The notes beneath the pieces are model-generated. The model saw only the letters and a program-made list of their open reading frames with translations. It did no database searches and was not told the origin of the DNA. Positions 19,810 through 27,194 of a stretch of 64,000 nucleotides of DNA are shown here, one piece after another (positions within the stretch are counted from its first letter, which is position 1; the number at the start of each line of letters is the position of its first letter). A program made the translations under genes and the position numbers. This DNA is from Aedoeadaptatus coxii (GTDB lineage: Bacteria > Bacillota > Clostridia > Tissierellales > Peptoniphilaceae), in assembly GCF_001553115.1 (NCBI RefSeq), contig NZ_KQ960175.1, positions 25,562 to 89,561 of the forward strand, read 5' to 3'.

Positions 19810-20489
19810 TATTCTTCCCCTTTATATTGTTTTTGGTTGTAACTTTTTCCTTCATATAATAGTTTCCCGTCGAGAACGGCCCGTTCAGTACCATCCACTT
19901 TTTCTATGGTTACCGTTCCCGACGTTACATCTAACAAATAGGCCTTAAAAGCTTCGTAGCCACTTTCATACACCGTCGTCGTTACTTGTACCCGATCGGT
20001 ATAAACCGTATCAATAATCGGATAGCCGTTTTGCATCATATAGTTTTCAATGCTTCCGTGTTCGGTGTAATCGTAGGTAAAGGTAATATCCAGCGCTTTG
20101 TGCATTTCCACGACGACGGCATCATCGAGTGCTGCCGATGCAGCGGAGGAATAGGCGCGAATAAGACCTCCCGCCCCAAGGAGCGTTCCCCCGAAATAAC
20201 GGGTCACGACGCAAACCACATTGGTTAGGCCGTTACGTTTTAATACATCTAAAATGGGTGGTCCCGCCGTCTTTTGCGGCTCTCCGTCATCGTCGTATTT
20301 CTGGATGGATTGATCTTCGTTAATAATATAGGCGGTACAATGATGTGTGGCGTCTTTTCCGCTGTCTCGAATATTTTGAATGTAGGCTTCCGCCCCTTCC
20401 TTCGTCTTGACAAAGGCCACGCGCCCGATAAATTCTGATTTCTTCTCGATCAGGCTTATCTGTCCTTCTCGATAGACGGTTTTATACAT
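19809..20489 (-). CDS. yigZ: YigZ/IMPACT family protein
   Basis: Conserved protein of the YigZ/YvyE (UPF0029) family, related to eukaryotic IMPACT; biochemical role uncertain. The 226-residue product has the N-terminal IMPACT domain with KKSEFIGRV, DDGEPQKTAGPPIL and VTRYFGGTLLGAGGLIRAY, followed by a C-terminal DUF1949-like domain. Length is normal. It starts eight bases inside the end of hflX. Confidence 0.9.
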   Translation of the reverse strand: MYKTVYREGQISLIEKKSEFIGRVAFVKTKEGAEAYIQNIRDSGKDATHHCTAYIINEDQSIQKYDDDGEPQKTAGPPILDVLKRNGLTNVVCVVTRYFGGTLLGAGGLIRAYSSAASAALDDAVVVEMHKALDITFTYDYTEHGSIENYMMQNGYPIIDTVYTDRVQVTTTVYESGYEAFKAYLLDVTSGTVTIEKVDGTERAVLDGKLLYEGKSYNQKQYKGEE

Positions 20490-21759
20490 AGCGCCTCCTT
20501 ATTTGTTCTTCATAGCGATTTAAATACACTTTCGGAAGCGTCGCCAAAAGCTCCACCCCTCCGTGCGTATACTCAAAGGCTTCGACCGGGAAGCGGTTTT
20601 TGATTTCTTCCACCAAATGCATTTCACCGTAGGAAAATGCCATCATGACTTTTACATACTTCGATTTTAATGCCTCTTCTATAGCCGCGTAAAGAGATTC
20701 GATAGAGGGATCTTCTCTTACAGAGCCGTAAAGCACGCGATGTTCCGAAGGCAGGAAGGGTAACTTTTTATGTTCCATTTTATCCGCTTTGTTTACAAAT
20801 AAAATAATCGGCGTGTCGCGAACGCCTAAATCGCTTAAAAGTTTTTGCGTGGTTTCATAGCGCAAACCTTCATCTTCCTCGGAACCGTCGATCATATGAA
20901 TAATAAGATCCGAATCCTTAAGTTCTTCGAGAGTGGTGTGGAAAGATTCGATTAAAGTCGTGGGAAGATTGGAGATAAAGCCGACAGTGTCGGTAACGCA
21001 AACGGCCAAGCCGCCCGGAAGTGTGATGCGCCGAGTATCGGGATCTAATGAAGCAAAGGGCATGTCCTCGACGTAAACTTCTTTTCCTTGAGCCGAAGAT
21101 TCGCGAAGCATTCGATTCATTAGAGAGGATTTTCCCGCATTCGTATAGCCCACAATGGCAATGGACGGAATATCCGATCGCTCTCTTTGTTTGCGCCCCG
21201 TGTCGCGCACTTTTTGCGCCCGTTTCAACTTTCGCTTCGTGCGCATAATGTCATCATTAATCCGCCGTCTGTCGATTTCCAGTTTTTGTTCGCCGGGTCC
21301 ACGAGTGCCGATGCCGCCGCCGAGACGAGAATAATTTTTCTTCCCGATCAAATGAGTCTTGCCGTATTCCAATTGGGCGAGGTAGACCTGAAGCTTTCCC
21401 ACATCGGTGCGTGCCCTGGATGCGAAAATATCTAAAATGAGCGCCGTACGATCCAATACCGGCAAATCCAAAACTTTTTCGATTTCGCGCATTTGAATTC
21501 CCGTAAGCTCGCCGTCAAAAATGACGAGCTCCGCTCCCAGGGTTTCGGCGGCCAATCGAATCTCCTCCAGCTTCCCCTTTCCCATCAAAGTCGCCGGATG
21601 AAAACTGCGCACAGTTTGGGTCGCCGTTCCTACGACGACACCTCCCGCTACGTCGACGAGATCGTTTAATTCGCTTAAACTTTCTTCATTATATTTACTC
21701 TTGTCGTCCCACGCCGCAGCCGTAATCACCTTTTGTCGTTCCGTAATATGTTTCTCCAC
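20482..21759 (-). CDS. hflX: GTPase HflX
   Basis: Ribosome-associated GTPase that rescues stalled ribosomes. The 425-residue product has the N-terminal HflX domain, a charged central helix region (GGGIGTRGPGEQKLE) and a GTPase domain with G1 GYTNAGKSS, G3 DTVGF and G4 NKAD. The start is GTG at 21759, seven bases after AGGAGG; an in-frame codon further upstream lacks a site. It heads a three-gene unit with yigZ and nadE, divergent from the class A PBP. Confidence 0.95.
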   Translation of the reverse strand: MEKHITERQKVITAAAWDDKSKYNEESLSELNDLVDVAGGVVVGTATQTVRSFHPATLMGKGKLEEIRLAAETLGAELVIFDGELTGIQMREIEKVLDLPVLDRTALILDIFASRARTDVGKLQVYLAQLEYGKTHLIGKKNYSRLGGGIGTRGPGEQKLEIDRRRINDDIMRTKRKLKRAQKVRDTGRKQRERSDIPSIAIVGYTNAGKSSLMNRMLRESSAQGKEVYVEDMPFASLDPDTRRITLPGGLAVCVTDTVGFISNLPTTLIESFHTTLEELKDSDLIIHMIDGSEEDEGLRYETTQKLLSDLGVRDTPIILFVNKADKMEHKKLPFLPSEHRVLYGSVREDPSIESLYAAIEEALKSKYVKVMMAFSYGEMHLVEEIKNRFPVEAFEYTHGGVELLATLPKVYLNRYEEQIRRRYV

Positions 21760-21778
21760 TCCCAAACCTCCTTTCCTA

Positions 21779-21807
21779 AATATACACAATCACAAGCTTC
21801 TACGCAA
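21779..21807 (-). promoter_or_regulatory. hflX promoter
   Basis: TTGCGT (21802-21807), 17-base spacer, TATATT (21779-21784) on the minus strand, 20 bases upstream of the hflX start. Confidence 0.6.
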
Positions 21808-21821
21808 GAAGTACCCTATGT

Positions 21822-21827
21822 TATAAT
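21822..21827 (+). promoter_or_regulatory. -10 box for the class A PBP gene
   Basis: Perfect TATAAT on the plus strand 18 bases before the PBP start. No good -35 hexamer is visible, and the 5' leader would be very short, so this is tentative. Confidence 0.4.
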
Positions 21828-21845
21828 GTGGACAGGAGGATGCCT

Positions 21846-24704
21846 ATGTCCCATCATTTTAAAAATCATTCAAATACCATTCATCTCGCCTTATGTATTA
21901 TTGCATTTATTGTCGTATTCATTGCGGGAATGTTAGGCGCGTGGGTGGTCACCGTTCTTCATAGTGTCGATGCCATCGATTTTAATGATCTTAAAGTCTC
22001 CATCGCCGAAACGTCGACTATACTCGATGCCGAAGGTAATATTATCGACGAAGTCGATCCCTCGATCATCAGCGAACACGTCGCGCTAAAACAAGTACCG
22101 AAACATGTACAGGAAGCGTTTTTGGCCATTGAGGACCGTAGTTTTTATGACCATCACGGTTTGGATCTGCGTCAAATTTTAGCGAGCCTTGCAGCTAATG
22201 TAAAAAGCGGACATATTATTCGCGGCGGTTCCACCATTACGCAACAATTGGTGAAAAATATTTACTTAAGTACGGATCAATCCGTCGCCCGCAAATTAAA
22301 AGAAGCATACATAACTCTGGCTCTGGAACAGTCTCTTTCGAAAAAAGATATTTTAGAGGCTTATTTGAACCGCGTCGATTTAGGCCTCGGCAGCCAAGGC
22401 ATAGAAGCGGCGAGCCAAGCATACTTTTCAAAACATGTGGAAGATCTGACGCTGGAAGAAGGGGCTCTCCTTGCGGGTATTGCGAAATCCCCCGCCAATT
22501 ACCAACCCCTTAAACGTCTCCCCGCATCCGATGAAAAAAACGAAAACATCGTCGCCACACAAACCGTCGGCGATAAGGTTTACGATCTTGAAAAAAATGA
22601 ACGCTCCATGGAACGCAAAAATACCGTGTTAAAGGCCATGGCCGCCGGCGGATATCTCTCTTCCAAAGAAGCCGACGACGCTTCTAAGCGTGACATTATC
22701 TTTAAGCCGAAACAGGAAGATCCCGCGCCTTATTCTTCCTATGTAGCGGATTACATCGCCGATGAAGCGATTCAAATTTTGATGACGACTCAAAAAATTG
22801 ATCGGGATCGTGCCCGTCAGCTGGTTCGCGAAGGCGGGCTTACCATCCAATCTACCATCGTTCCCCAATACCAAAAGGGCATGGAAACTTTATACGACGG
22901 CTATGCACACCTCGTACAAAACGGACGCAATCGCGGCGCCCACTTTATAGATTTCTCGACAGATGAATCCGGAAACATCGTCGATGACCGGGGAGAAACT
23001 CTTTACCTTCGCTATGGCAATCTCTTCGATGAGGAAGGTAATTTACACTTGTCGAAAGAGCATTACCGATTTGAAAACGGTAATTTGAGTTTTTATAACC
23101 CCGCCTTTGTGCAAAAAAACGGTACGATTCAATTAAAGAATTTCTATACCTTGGATAAGCGGGATAATTTAAAAACTCTCTCGGGAGCCACTGCTATTTT
23201 CGAACCGGGAGAAGTCTCCGGAGACGAGGAATTCGAAATGTCGAAAGACGTTTTGAAAAAATACGGCAATTCTATTAAGGAACAGGACGGCGAATTAATC
23301 TTTTCAAAAAATCTCTTTCTCTTCCCCGACGAATCCAGTTTGCAACCTCAATCCGCCGCTCTTATAGCAGATAATGAAACCGGCGGGATCGTCGCCTTGG
23401 CCGGCGGAAACAGCCTCCGCAATCCTGCAAGAATGCGATTCAATCACGTAAACAGCAAGCGGCAACCGGGCACGGCGCTTACGCCTCTCTCCGCCTATTT
23501 GACGGCACTTATTAAGGGCGACACTCTTGCCACCTCTTATGACGACACGCCCCTTAAAATCGACGGCGCCATCTGGCCGGCACAAAGAGAATTTTACGGA
23601 TACGATATACTGGCCGACGCAGCGGCTCATACCCGCGAAGCCGTTGGCGGCAAAATCCTCGAACGTTTCGGCTTTGAAGCAAGCCTAAATACATTGAAGC
23701 TTCTCGGCCTGTATGATGACACTTCAAATGATACCATCGTCTCATCTTCGGAAAATAAAACGCGCAACGATATAACCTACGACGGTTTGGCATCGGGCAA
23801 TCTTGTGGACGGCGTTAGCTTAAAAGATCTCGTCAACGCCTATGCAAAAATCGCATCGCCCCAAACGGGAGGAAATTATATCGTGGAATCCATTACCGAC
23901 GGCGAAGGTAATGTTATCTATCGTCACGAGCCGAAGAGCGTGAAGTTCCCCAATAAAAGCAACGCACTTCTACGCTATGCCCTCTCTCTTTCACCGCTTT
24001 CAAAATCGCTAAAGCAAAACGGCTACGACGCATACGCCATATTCGGCGAAAATAAATTTCATTCCGACTATATGGCGGTAGGCTCTACGCCCCATTACAC
24101 CTACGGACTTTGGATGGGCAATGAAATTCAAAAACTCGCATTGAGCCGCAATCAGGATCTTGCGACATCATTTTACGCGTCCCTTTATTCCATTACCGAC
24201 GATAAGAGCCAATGGAAGGTTCCCGATTCCTTTGAAATGGTAGAGGTCAGCGACAAAACGGGCGATCTCGCATCGACTTACGCGAAACGCGCCCACTCCA
24301 CTGTCACGCTCCCCTTCCTGCCGGGAACGGCTCCCAAAGAGATTACAAAAAATTACACCCGCGTGCTTATTTGCTCCGAATCGGGAGAAAAGGCGTCGAC
24401 CTACTGTCCCTACGATACCATTACCTACGGATATTATTTCGTACGTCCAAAGGGATATGATCCCGCTCAATTTGACGGCATAAGGCCGAAGGATTTCTAT
24501 ACCCTTCCTTCAAGTTATTGCCATATTCACACGAAAGAATGGCACGACGAACAACTCCGTCAACAAGAAGAACTTGAAAAAGAGCAAGAGGAAGCTTTAA
24601 AAAAGGAACAAGCCAAAGCGCGAGATAAACAGAAACAGAAAAGTAAAAACAATCGCTCTGCAACTCAAAAGACTGCAAAAGGCCGTAAAAATTCGAAACG
24701 CTAA
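21846..24704 (+). CDS. Class A PBP with intact glycosyltransferase but degenerate transpeptidase domain
   Basis: Membrane-anchored peptidoglycan glycosyltransferase of the PBP1A type. The start is ATG 21846, six bases after AGGAGG, giving 952 residues. One N-terminal membrane helix (about residues 17-40) is followed by a GT51 domain (about 75-225) with EDRSFYDHHG, GGSTITQQLVKN and the second catalytic glutamate in ILEAYLN. The transpeptidase fold is recognisable (RQPG..., AVGSTPHYTYGLWMGN), but its motifs are gone. SxxK reads TALT (543-546), SxN reads AHT (594-596), and no KTG occurs where expected (GEN, 734-736). A long insertion (about 350-480) and a Lys/Glu/Gln tail complete it. By sequence it should polymerise glycan without cross-linking. 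Confidence 0.9.
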   Translation: MSHHFKNHSNTIHLALCIIAFIVVFIAGMLGAWVVTVLHSVDAIDFNDLKVSIAETSTILDAEGNIIDEVDPSIISEHVALKQVPKHVQEAFLAIEDRSFYDHHGLDLRQILASLAANVKSGHIIRGGSTITQQLVKNIYLSTDQSVARKLKEAYITLALEQSLSKKDILEAYLNRVDLGLGSQGIEAASQAYFSKHVEDLTLEEGALLAGIAKSPANYQPLKRLPASDEKNENIVATQTVGDKVYDLEKNERSMERKNTVLKAMAAGGYLSSKEADDASKRDIIFKPKQEDPAPYSSYVADYIADEAIQILMTTQKIDRDRARQLVREGGLTIQSTIVPQYQKGMETLYDGYAHLVQNGRNRGAHFIDFSTDESGNIVDDRGETLYLRYGNLFDEEGNLHLSKEHYRFENGNLSFYNPAFVQKNGTIQLKNFYTLDKRDNLKTLSGATAIFEPGEVSGDEEFEMSKDVLKKYGNSIKEQDGELIFSKNLFLFPDESSLQPQSAALIADNETGGIVALAGGNSLRNPARMRFNHVNSKRQPGTALTPLSAYLTALIKGDTLATSYDDTPLKIDGAIWPAQREFYGYDILADAAAHTREAVGGKILERFGFEASLNTLKLLGLYDDTSNDTIVSSSENKTRNDITYDGLASGNLVDGVSLKDLVNAYAKIASPQTGGNYIVESITDGEGNVIYRHEPKSVKFPNKSNALLRYALSLSPLSKSLKQNGYDAYAIFGENKFHSDYMAVGSTPHYTYGLWMGNEIQKLALSRNQDLATSFYASLYSITDDKSQWKVPDSFEMVEVSDKTGDLASTYAKRAHSTVTLPFLPGTAPKEITKNYTRVLICSESGEKASTYCPYDTITYGYYFVRPKGYDPAQFDGIRPKDFYTLPSSYCHIHTKEWHDEQLRQQEELEKEQEEALKKEQAKARDKQKQKSKNNRSATQKTAKGRKNSKR

Positions 24705-24761
24705 TCTTCTGTGTAAAATAGCCTGTTTTGGGTAAATTTATAATAAGAAGAGGAGGCAACG

Positions 24762-24899
24762 ATGAACATTAAAACGATTTTAAAATTATTAGCCTTTACA
24801 AAAATCTTTAAAGCTTTGGGTCACAAACCCGTCAGAAAAGCTTCGGGCGGATTTTTGAAGAAGTACTTTTTATGGAAGGCTCTGCGACGTCGCAGATAA
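24762..24899 (+). CDS. 45-residue cationic small protein
   Basis: Unrecognised. AGGAGG lies six bases upstream of the ATG and a TATAAT box is at 24739-24744. The product has a hydrophobic/amphipathic N-terminal half (NIKTILKLLAFTKIFKALG) and a basic C-terminal half ending in four arginines. I count 14 Lys/Arg and no Asp/Glu. A strong terminator follows seven bases after the stop, so it is either its own small transcription unit or the last gene of the PBP transcript. The composition suggests membrane or nucleic-acid binding; function is unknown. Confidence 0.65.
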   Translation: MNIKTILKLLAFTKIFKALGHKPVRKASGGFLKKYFLWKALRRRR

Positions 24900-24905
24900 T
24901 CACGA

Positions 24906-24932
24906 AAAGCCTCGAGTATGACTCGAGGCTTT
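24906..24932 (+). terminator. Rho-independent terminator after the small protein gene
   Basis: Perfect 12-base stem AAAGCCTCGAGT/ACTCGAGGCTTT with a three-base loop, continuing into TTCTCT. Confidence 0.85.
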
Positions 24933-24942
24933 CTCTATGCGC

Positions 24943-24970
24943 AAAATCGAGTGATGATTCACTCGATTTT
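24943..24970. terminator. Bidirectional terminator between the small protein gene and folD
   Basis: Perfect 12-base stem AAAATCGAGTGA/TCACTCGATTTT, four-base loop, with T-runs on both strands. On the minus strand it lies directly after the folD stop. Confidence 0.85.
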
Positions 24971-24971
24971 T

Positions 24972-25796
24972 TTATTTGTGTTGAAACATATTGTCTAATA
25001 ATAAGAGGTTGGTTAGGCTGCCGACGCCGCCCGGAACGGACGTTACGTAGTTGACCTCGTCGACAACGCGATCGAAGTTCACATCGCCGACCATTTTCCC
25101 CTCTTCCGTAAATGCGATGCCGCAGTCAATGATGCACTGGTCTTTCGATACGAAAGATTCATCTACCCACTGACACTGTCCGGTTCCGTATACTACGAGA
25201 TCAAATCCTTTGGCGAGCTCCGGAATCGATTCGGTTTTCGAATGGCCAATGGTAACCGTCGCATTTTCATCGAGCATCATCATGGCAAGAGGCTTGCCGA
25301 TTACCATGGAGCGGTTAATAATTAAAACTCGCTTGCCCTTTAAATCCATCATATCCTTTGCAATTAACAAAGCGCTCTTCGCCGTTGCCGGATAGATGGA
25401 ACCGTTGGATGTAAAGACCTTCCATTGATTCGAGGGGCTCAAACAATCGATGTCCTTGTCGCTGTCGATAGCACTGTCGATGCTATCGGCATCTAAATGC
25501 TTCGGCAGTGGATGGAAGAGCAGGATTCCGCCGATTTTGTCGTCGAGATTACCTCTCTTGATTTCGGCGATGATTTCACTTTCCGTGACTAATTCGGCAA
25601 AAGTTGAAACTTCCACCTCGATTCCGACGCCTTCAGCCGATTTCTTGATGGAGTTTTCATAACTAATGTCCGCCTTATTATCGCCGACTCGTAATATTAA
25701 AAGCTTATAGCCCATTTGCCGTTCCCGTGCCCGTTCCACTTTATCTTTAAGGACACATTTTACCTTGTCTCTCAGCGGTGAAATATCATATTTCAT
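24972..25796 (-). CDS. folD: FolD-like methylene-THF dehydrogenase/cyclohydrolase, divergent
   Basis: Family enzyme interconverting 5,10-methylene-THF and 10-formyl-THF. The 274-residue product has the FolD fold signatures in order: SYENSIKK (45-52), HPLPKH (95-100), KDID (114-117), the Rossmann motif NRSMVIGKP and the C-terminal PGGVGSLT. It is unusually divergent. Aligned without gaps to the E. coli Tyr50/Lys54/Gln98/Asp121 set, Tyr46 and Asp117 are kept but the Lys position is Ile50 and the Gln position is Phe94. It may be a monofunctional dehydrogenase or a paralogue. It is monocistronic, between two terminators. Confidence 0.8.
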   Translation of the reverse strand: MKYDISPLRDKVKCVLKDKVERARERQMGYKLLILRVGDNKADISYENSIKKSAEGVGIEVEVSTFAELVTESEIIAEIKRGNLDDKIGGILLFHPLPKHLDADSIDSAIDSDKDIDCLSPSNQWKVFTSNGSIYPATAKSALLIAKDMMDLKGKRVLIINRSMVIGKPLAMMMLDENATVTIGHSKTESIPELAKGFDLVVYGTGQCQWVDESFVSKDQCIIDCGIAFTEEGKMVGDVNFDRVVDEVNYVTSVPGGVGSLTNLLLLDNMFQHK

Positions 25797-25810
25797 AAAA
25801 TCCTCCTATT

Positions 25811-25834
25811 AAAAAAGAAGCGGCTAAGCCGCTC
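25811..25834 (-). terminator. Rho-independent terminator after the NlpC/P60 gene
   Basis: Minus-strand stem AGCGGC/GCCGCT with a three-base loop followed by TCTTTTTT. It lies between the NlpC/P60 stop and the folD ribosome binding site. Confidence 0.8.
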
Positions 25835-25846
25835 CTTCCGTTCGAA

Positions 25847-26926
25847 TTACAGAACGCGCATTGCGTTAACAAAACGTGAGCTGTAATATTTTTCCGTTAA
25901 TTTATTTTCCTTAACTCGTGCACCGCCGCTGGAAGCGTGAACGAAAACATCGTTTCCTACGTAAATACCAACGTGGCTTACACCTCTACCGGTAGTGTTG
26001 AAGAAAATTAAGTCGCCGGGTTGTAATTCGGAACGATCAACAGGCGTACCTACTTGGGATTGTGCCGAAGAGGTTCTCGGAAGAGAAATGCCGAGTTCCT
26101 TTACGTAAATGGCATATACTAAACCGGAACAATCGAAACCGTTGGATCCGGTTGCGCCCCATACATAGGGTGTACCGATTTTGCTGTAAGCGGAATCGAT
26201 GACGCGTTGCGCTTTTGCACCGTCAACTCTGGGAGCCGGAGCGCCCTTAACGGCAACCTTAGCTACTTGCTCAGGTGCTTGACGTTGAATCACTTCACGT
26301 TTTACAGCTTGTACTCCGCCTTCGCCGAAATCTAAATAGTTCGGATCGATTTGGAAATCCTTGCCTTGTTCATTTAAAACGATGAACAGACCGTTTTTAT
26401 ATCCTACGACGTTAACCGTGTTGTTTTTCTTTACTGCGTAAACGCCGTTAGCATTTTCAAGTCTTAAATCTTGTTTTACTTTTGCAGATGTGACGTGTGG
26501 GCCTTCAACTGCTTCGACAAAACCATATTCTACCGAGCCGAAAAGACCGTCGACGGTGTTAACCGTAACGCCGTTTTTGTAATGATCGACTGCTTGTAAT
26601 GTTTCGCCGATAAAAAGATTACGGACGACTTTGCCGTCTTTCTTGAGAATGGCATTTTTCTTTACGATATATTCTTGAGGTTTGCCTTCGGTTACAAGAA
26701 TCTTATTCTTGGGAACCGTCACTTTGGCATTGCCCTTTTGAACGATGTAACCATTGTCGGTGGTTTCGATAATATTTGCCTTTTCTTCAACGGCAAATCC
26801 GATTTGCTTGCCACTGTACAATGTCGTGCTGTGATCCTGAACGAAAACGCCGGTATCTCTTAGACCTACCACTGAAATAAGTGCTAAAGCCGCAGTTCCG
26901 ATGGTAAGTTTAATCTTCTGATTCAT
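25847..26926 (-). CDS. Secreted NlpC/P60 cell-wall endopeptidase with SH3-like repeats
   Basis: Predicted peptidoglycan hydrolase cutting stem peptides outside the cell. The 359-residue product has an N-terminal signal peptide (about residues 1-30), about 200 residues of SH3b-like wall-binding repeats and a C-terminal NlpC/P60 domain starting near residue 240. Catalytic Cys is in GFDCSGLVY (about residue 266), and His in VSHVGIYVG; a further His lies in FVHASS. The gene is monocistronic, with its own promoter and terminator. The upstream region carries WalR-like boxes, which fits an autolysin. Confidence 0.92.
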   Translation of the reverse strand: MNQKIKLTIGTAALALISVVGLRDTGVFVQDHSTTLYSGKQIGFAVEEKANIIETTDNGYIVQKGNAKVTVPKNKILVTEGKPQEYIVKKNAILKKDGKVVRNLFIGETLQAVDHYKNGVTVNTVDGLFGSVEYGFVEAVEGPHVTSAKVKQDLRLENANGVYAVKKNNTVNVVGYKNGLFIVLNEQGKDFQIDPNYLDFGEGGVQAVKREVIQRQAPEQVAKVAVKGAPAPRVDGAKAQRVIDSAYSKIGTPYVWGATGSNGFDCSGLVYAIYVKELGISLPRTSSAQSQVGTPVDRSELQPGDLIFFNTTGRGVSHVGIYVGNDVFVHASSGGARVKENKLTEKYYSSRFVNAMRVL

Positions 26927-27023
26927 TTATTAGCTACACTCCTTATGTAAATCACTTGTTTCGTATAAAACAAACGTCATGAATTCTCTCGGGAATTTAG
27001 ATTTTTCTTAATGATCTTTGAAA

Positions 27024-27052
27024 ATTATAACATGATCGGTTACAAAATGTAA
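27024..27052 (-). promoter_or_regulatory. Promoter of the NlpC/P60 gene
   Basis: TATAAT (27024-27029) with a weak -35, TTACAT (27047-27052), 17-base spacer. The -35 lies inside the 15-base palindrome GTTACA-AAA-TGTAAC (27039-27053). A 5' leader of about 90 bases follows. Confidence 0.6.
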
Positions 27053-27071
27053 CTATTTCGTGGGTCATTTA

Positions 27072-27109
27072 TGTTACTTCTCTGTTACAGCTTTGTGACG
27101 TTATGTTAC
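27072..27109 (+). promoter_or_regulatory. Cluster of WalR-like TGTTAC boxes
   Basis: Four direct repeats on the plus strand: TGTTAC (27072), TGTTAC (27083), TGTGAC (27094) and TGTTAC (27104), with spacings of 5, 5 and 4 bases. The established WalR/YycF target is TGTWAH-N5-TGTWAH. The cluster lies upstream of both the autolysin-like gene (minus) and mgtE (plus). Assignment to WalR is inference. Confidence 0.6.
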
Positions 27110-27159
27110 GTATTTAACCTATTGGTTTTCTTCCCTGTGGTAACTCGCCTGTAGAGTGT

Positions 27160-27165
27160 TATAAT
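27160..27165 (+). promoter_or_regulatory. -10 box of mgtE
   Basis: TATAAT on the plus strand 30 bases before the mgtE start; no clear -35. The short distance leaves no room for an M-box magnesium riboswitch. Confidence 0.5.
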
Positions 27166-27194
27166 GGAAAGGAATACTAGGATTGGAGGTGATG

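Noticed and set aside
26927..27194. Possible M-box magnesium riboswitch before mgtE
   Set aside because: The -10 box lies only about 30 bases before the start and no M-box core is visible.
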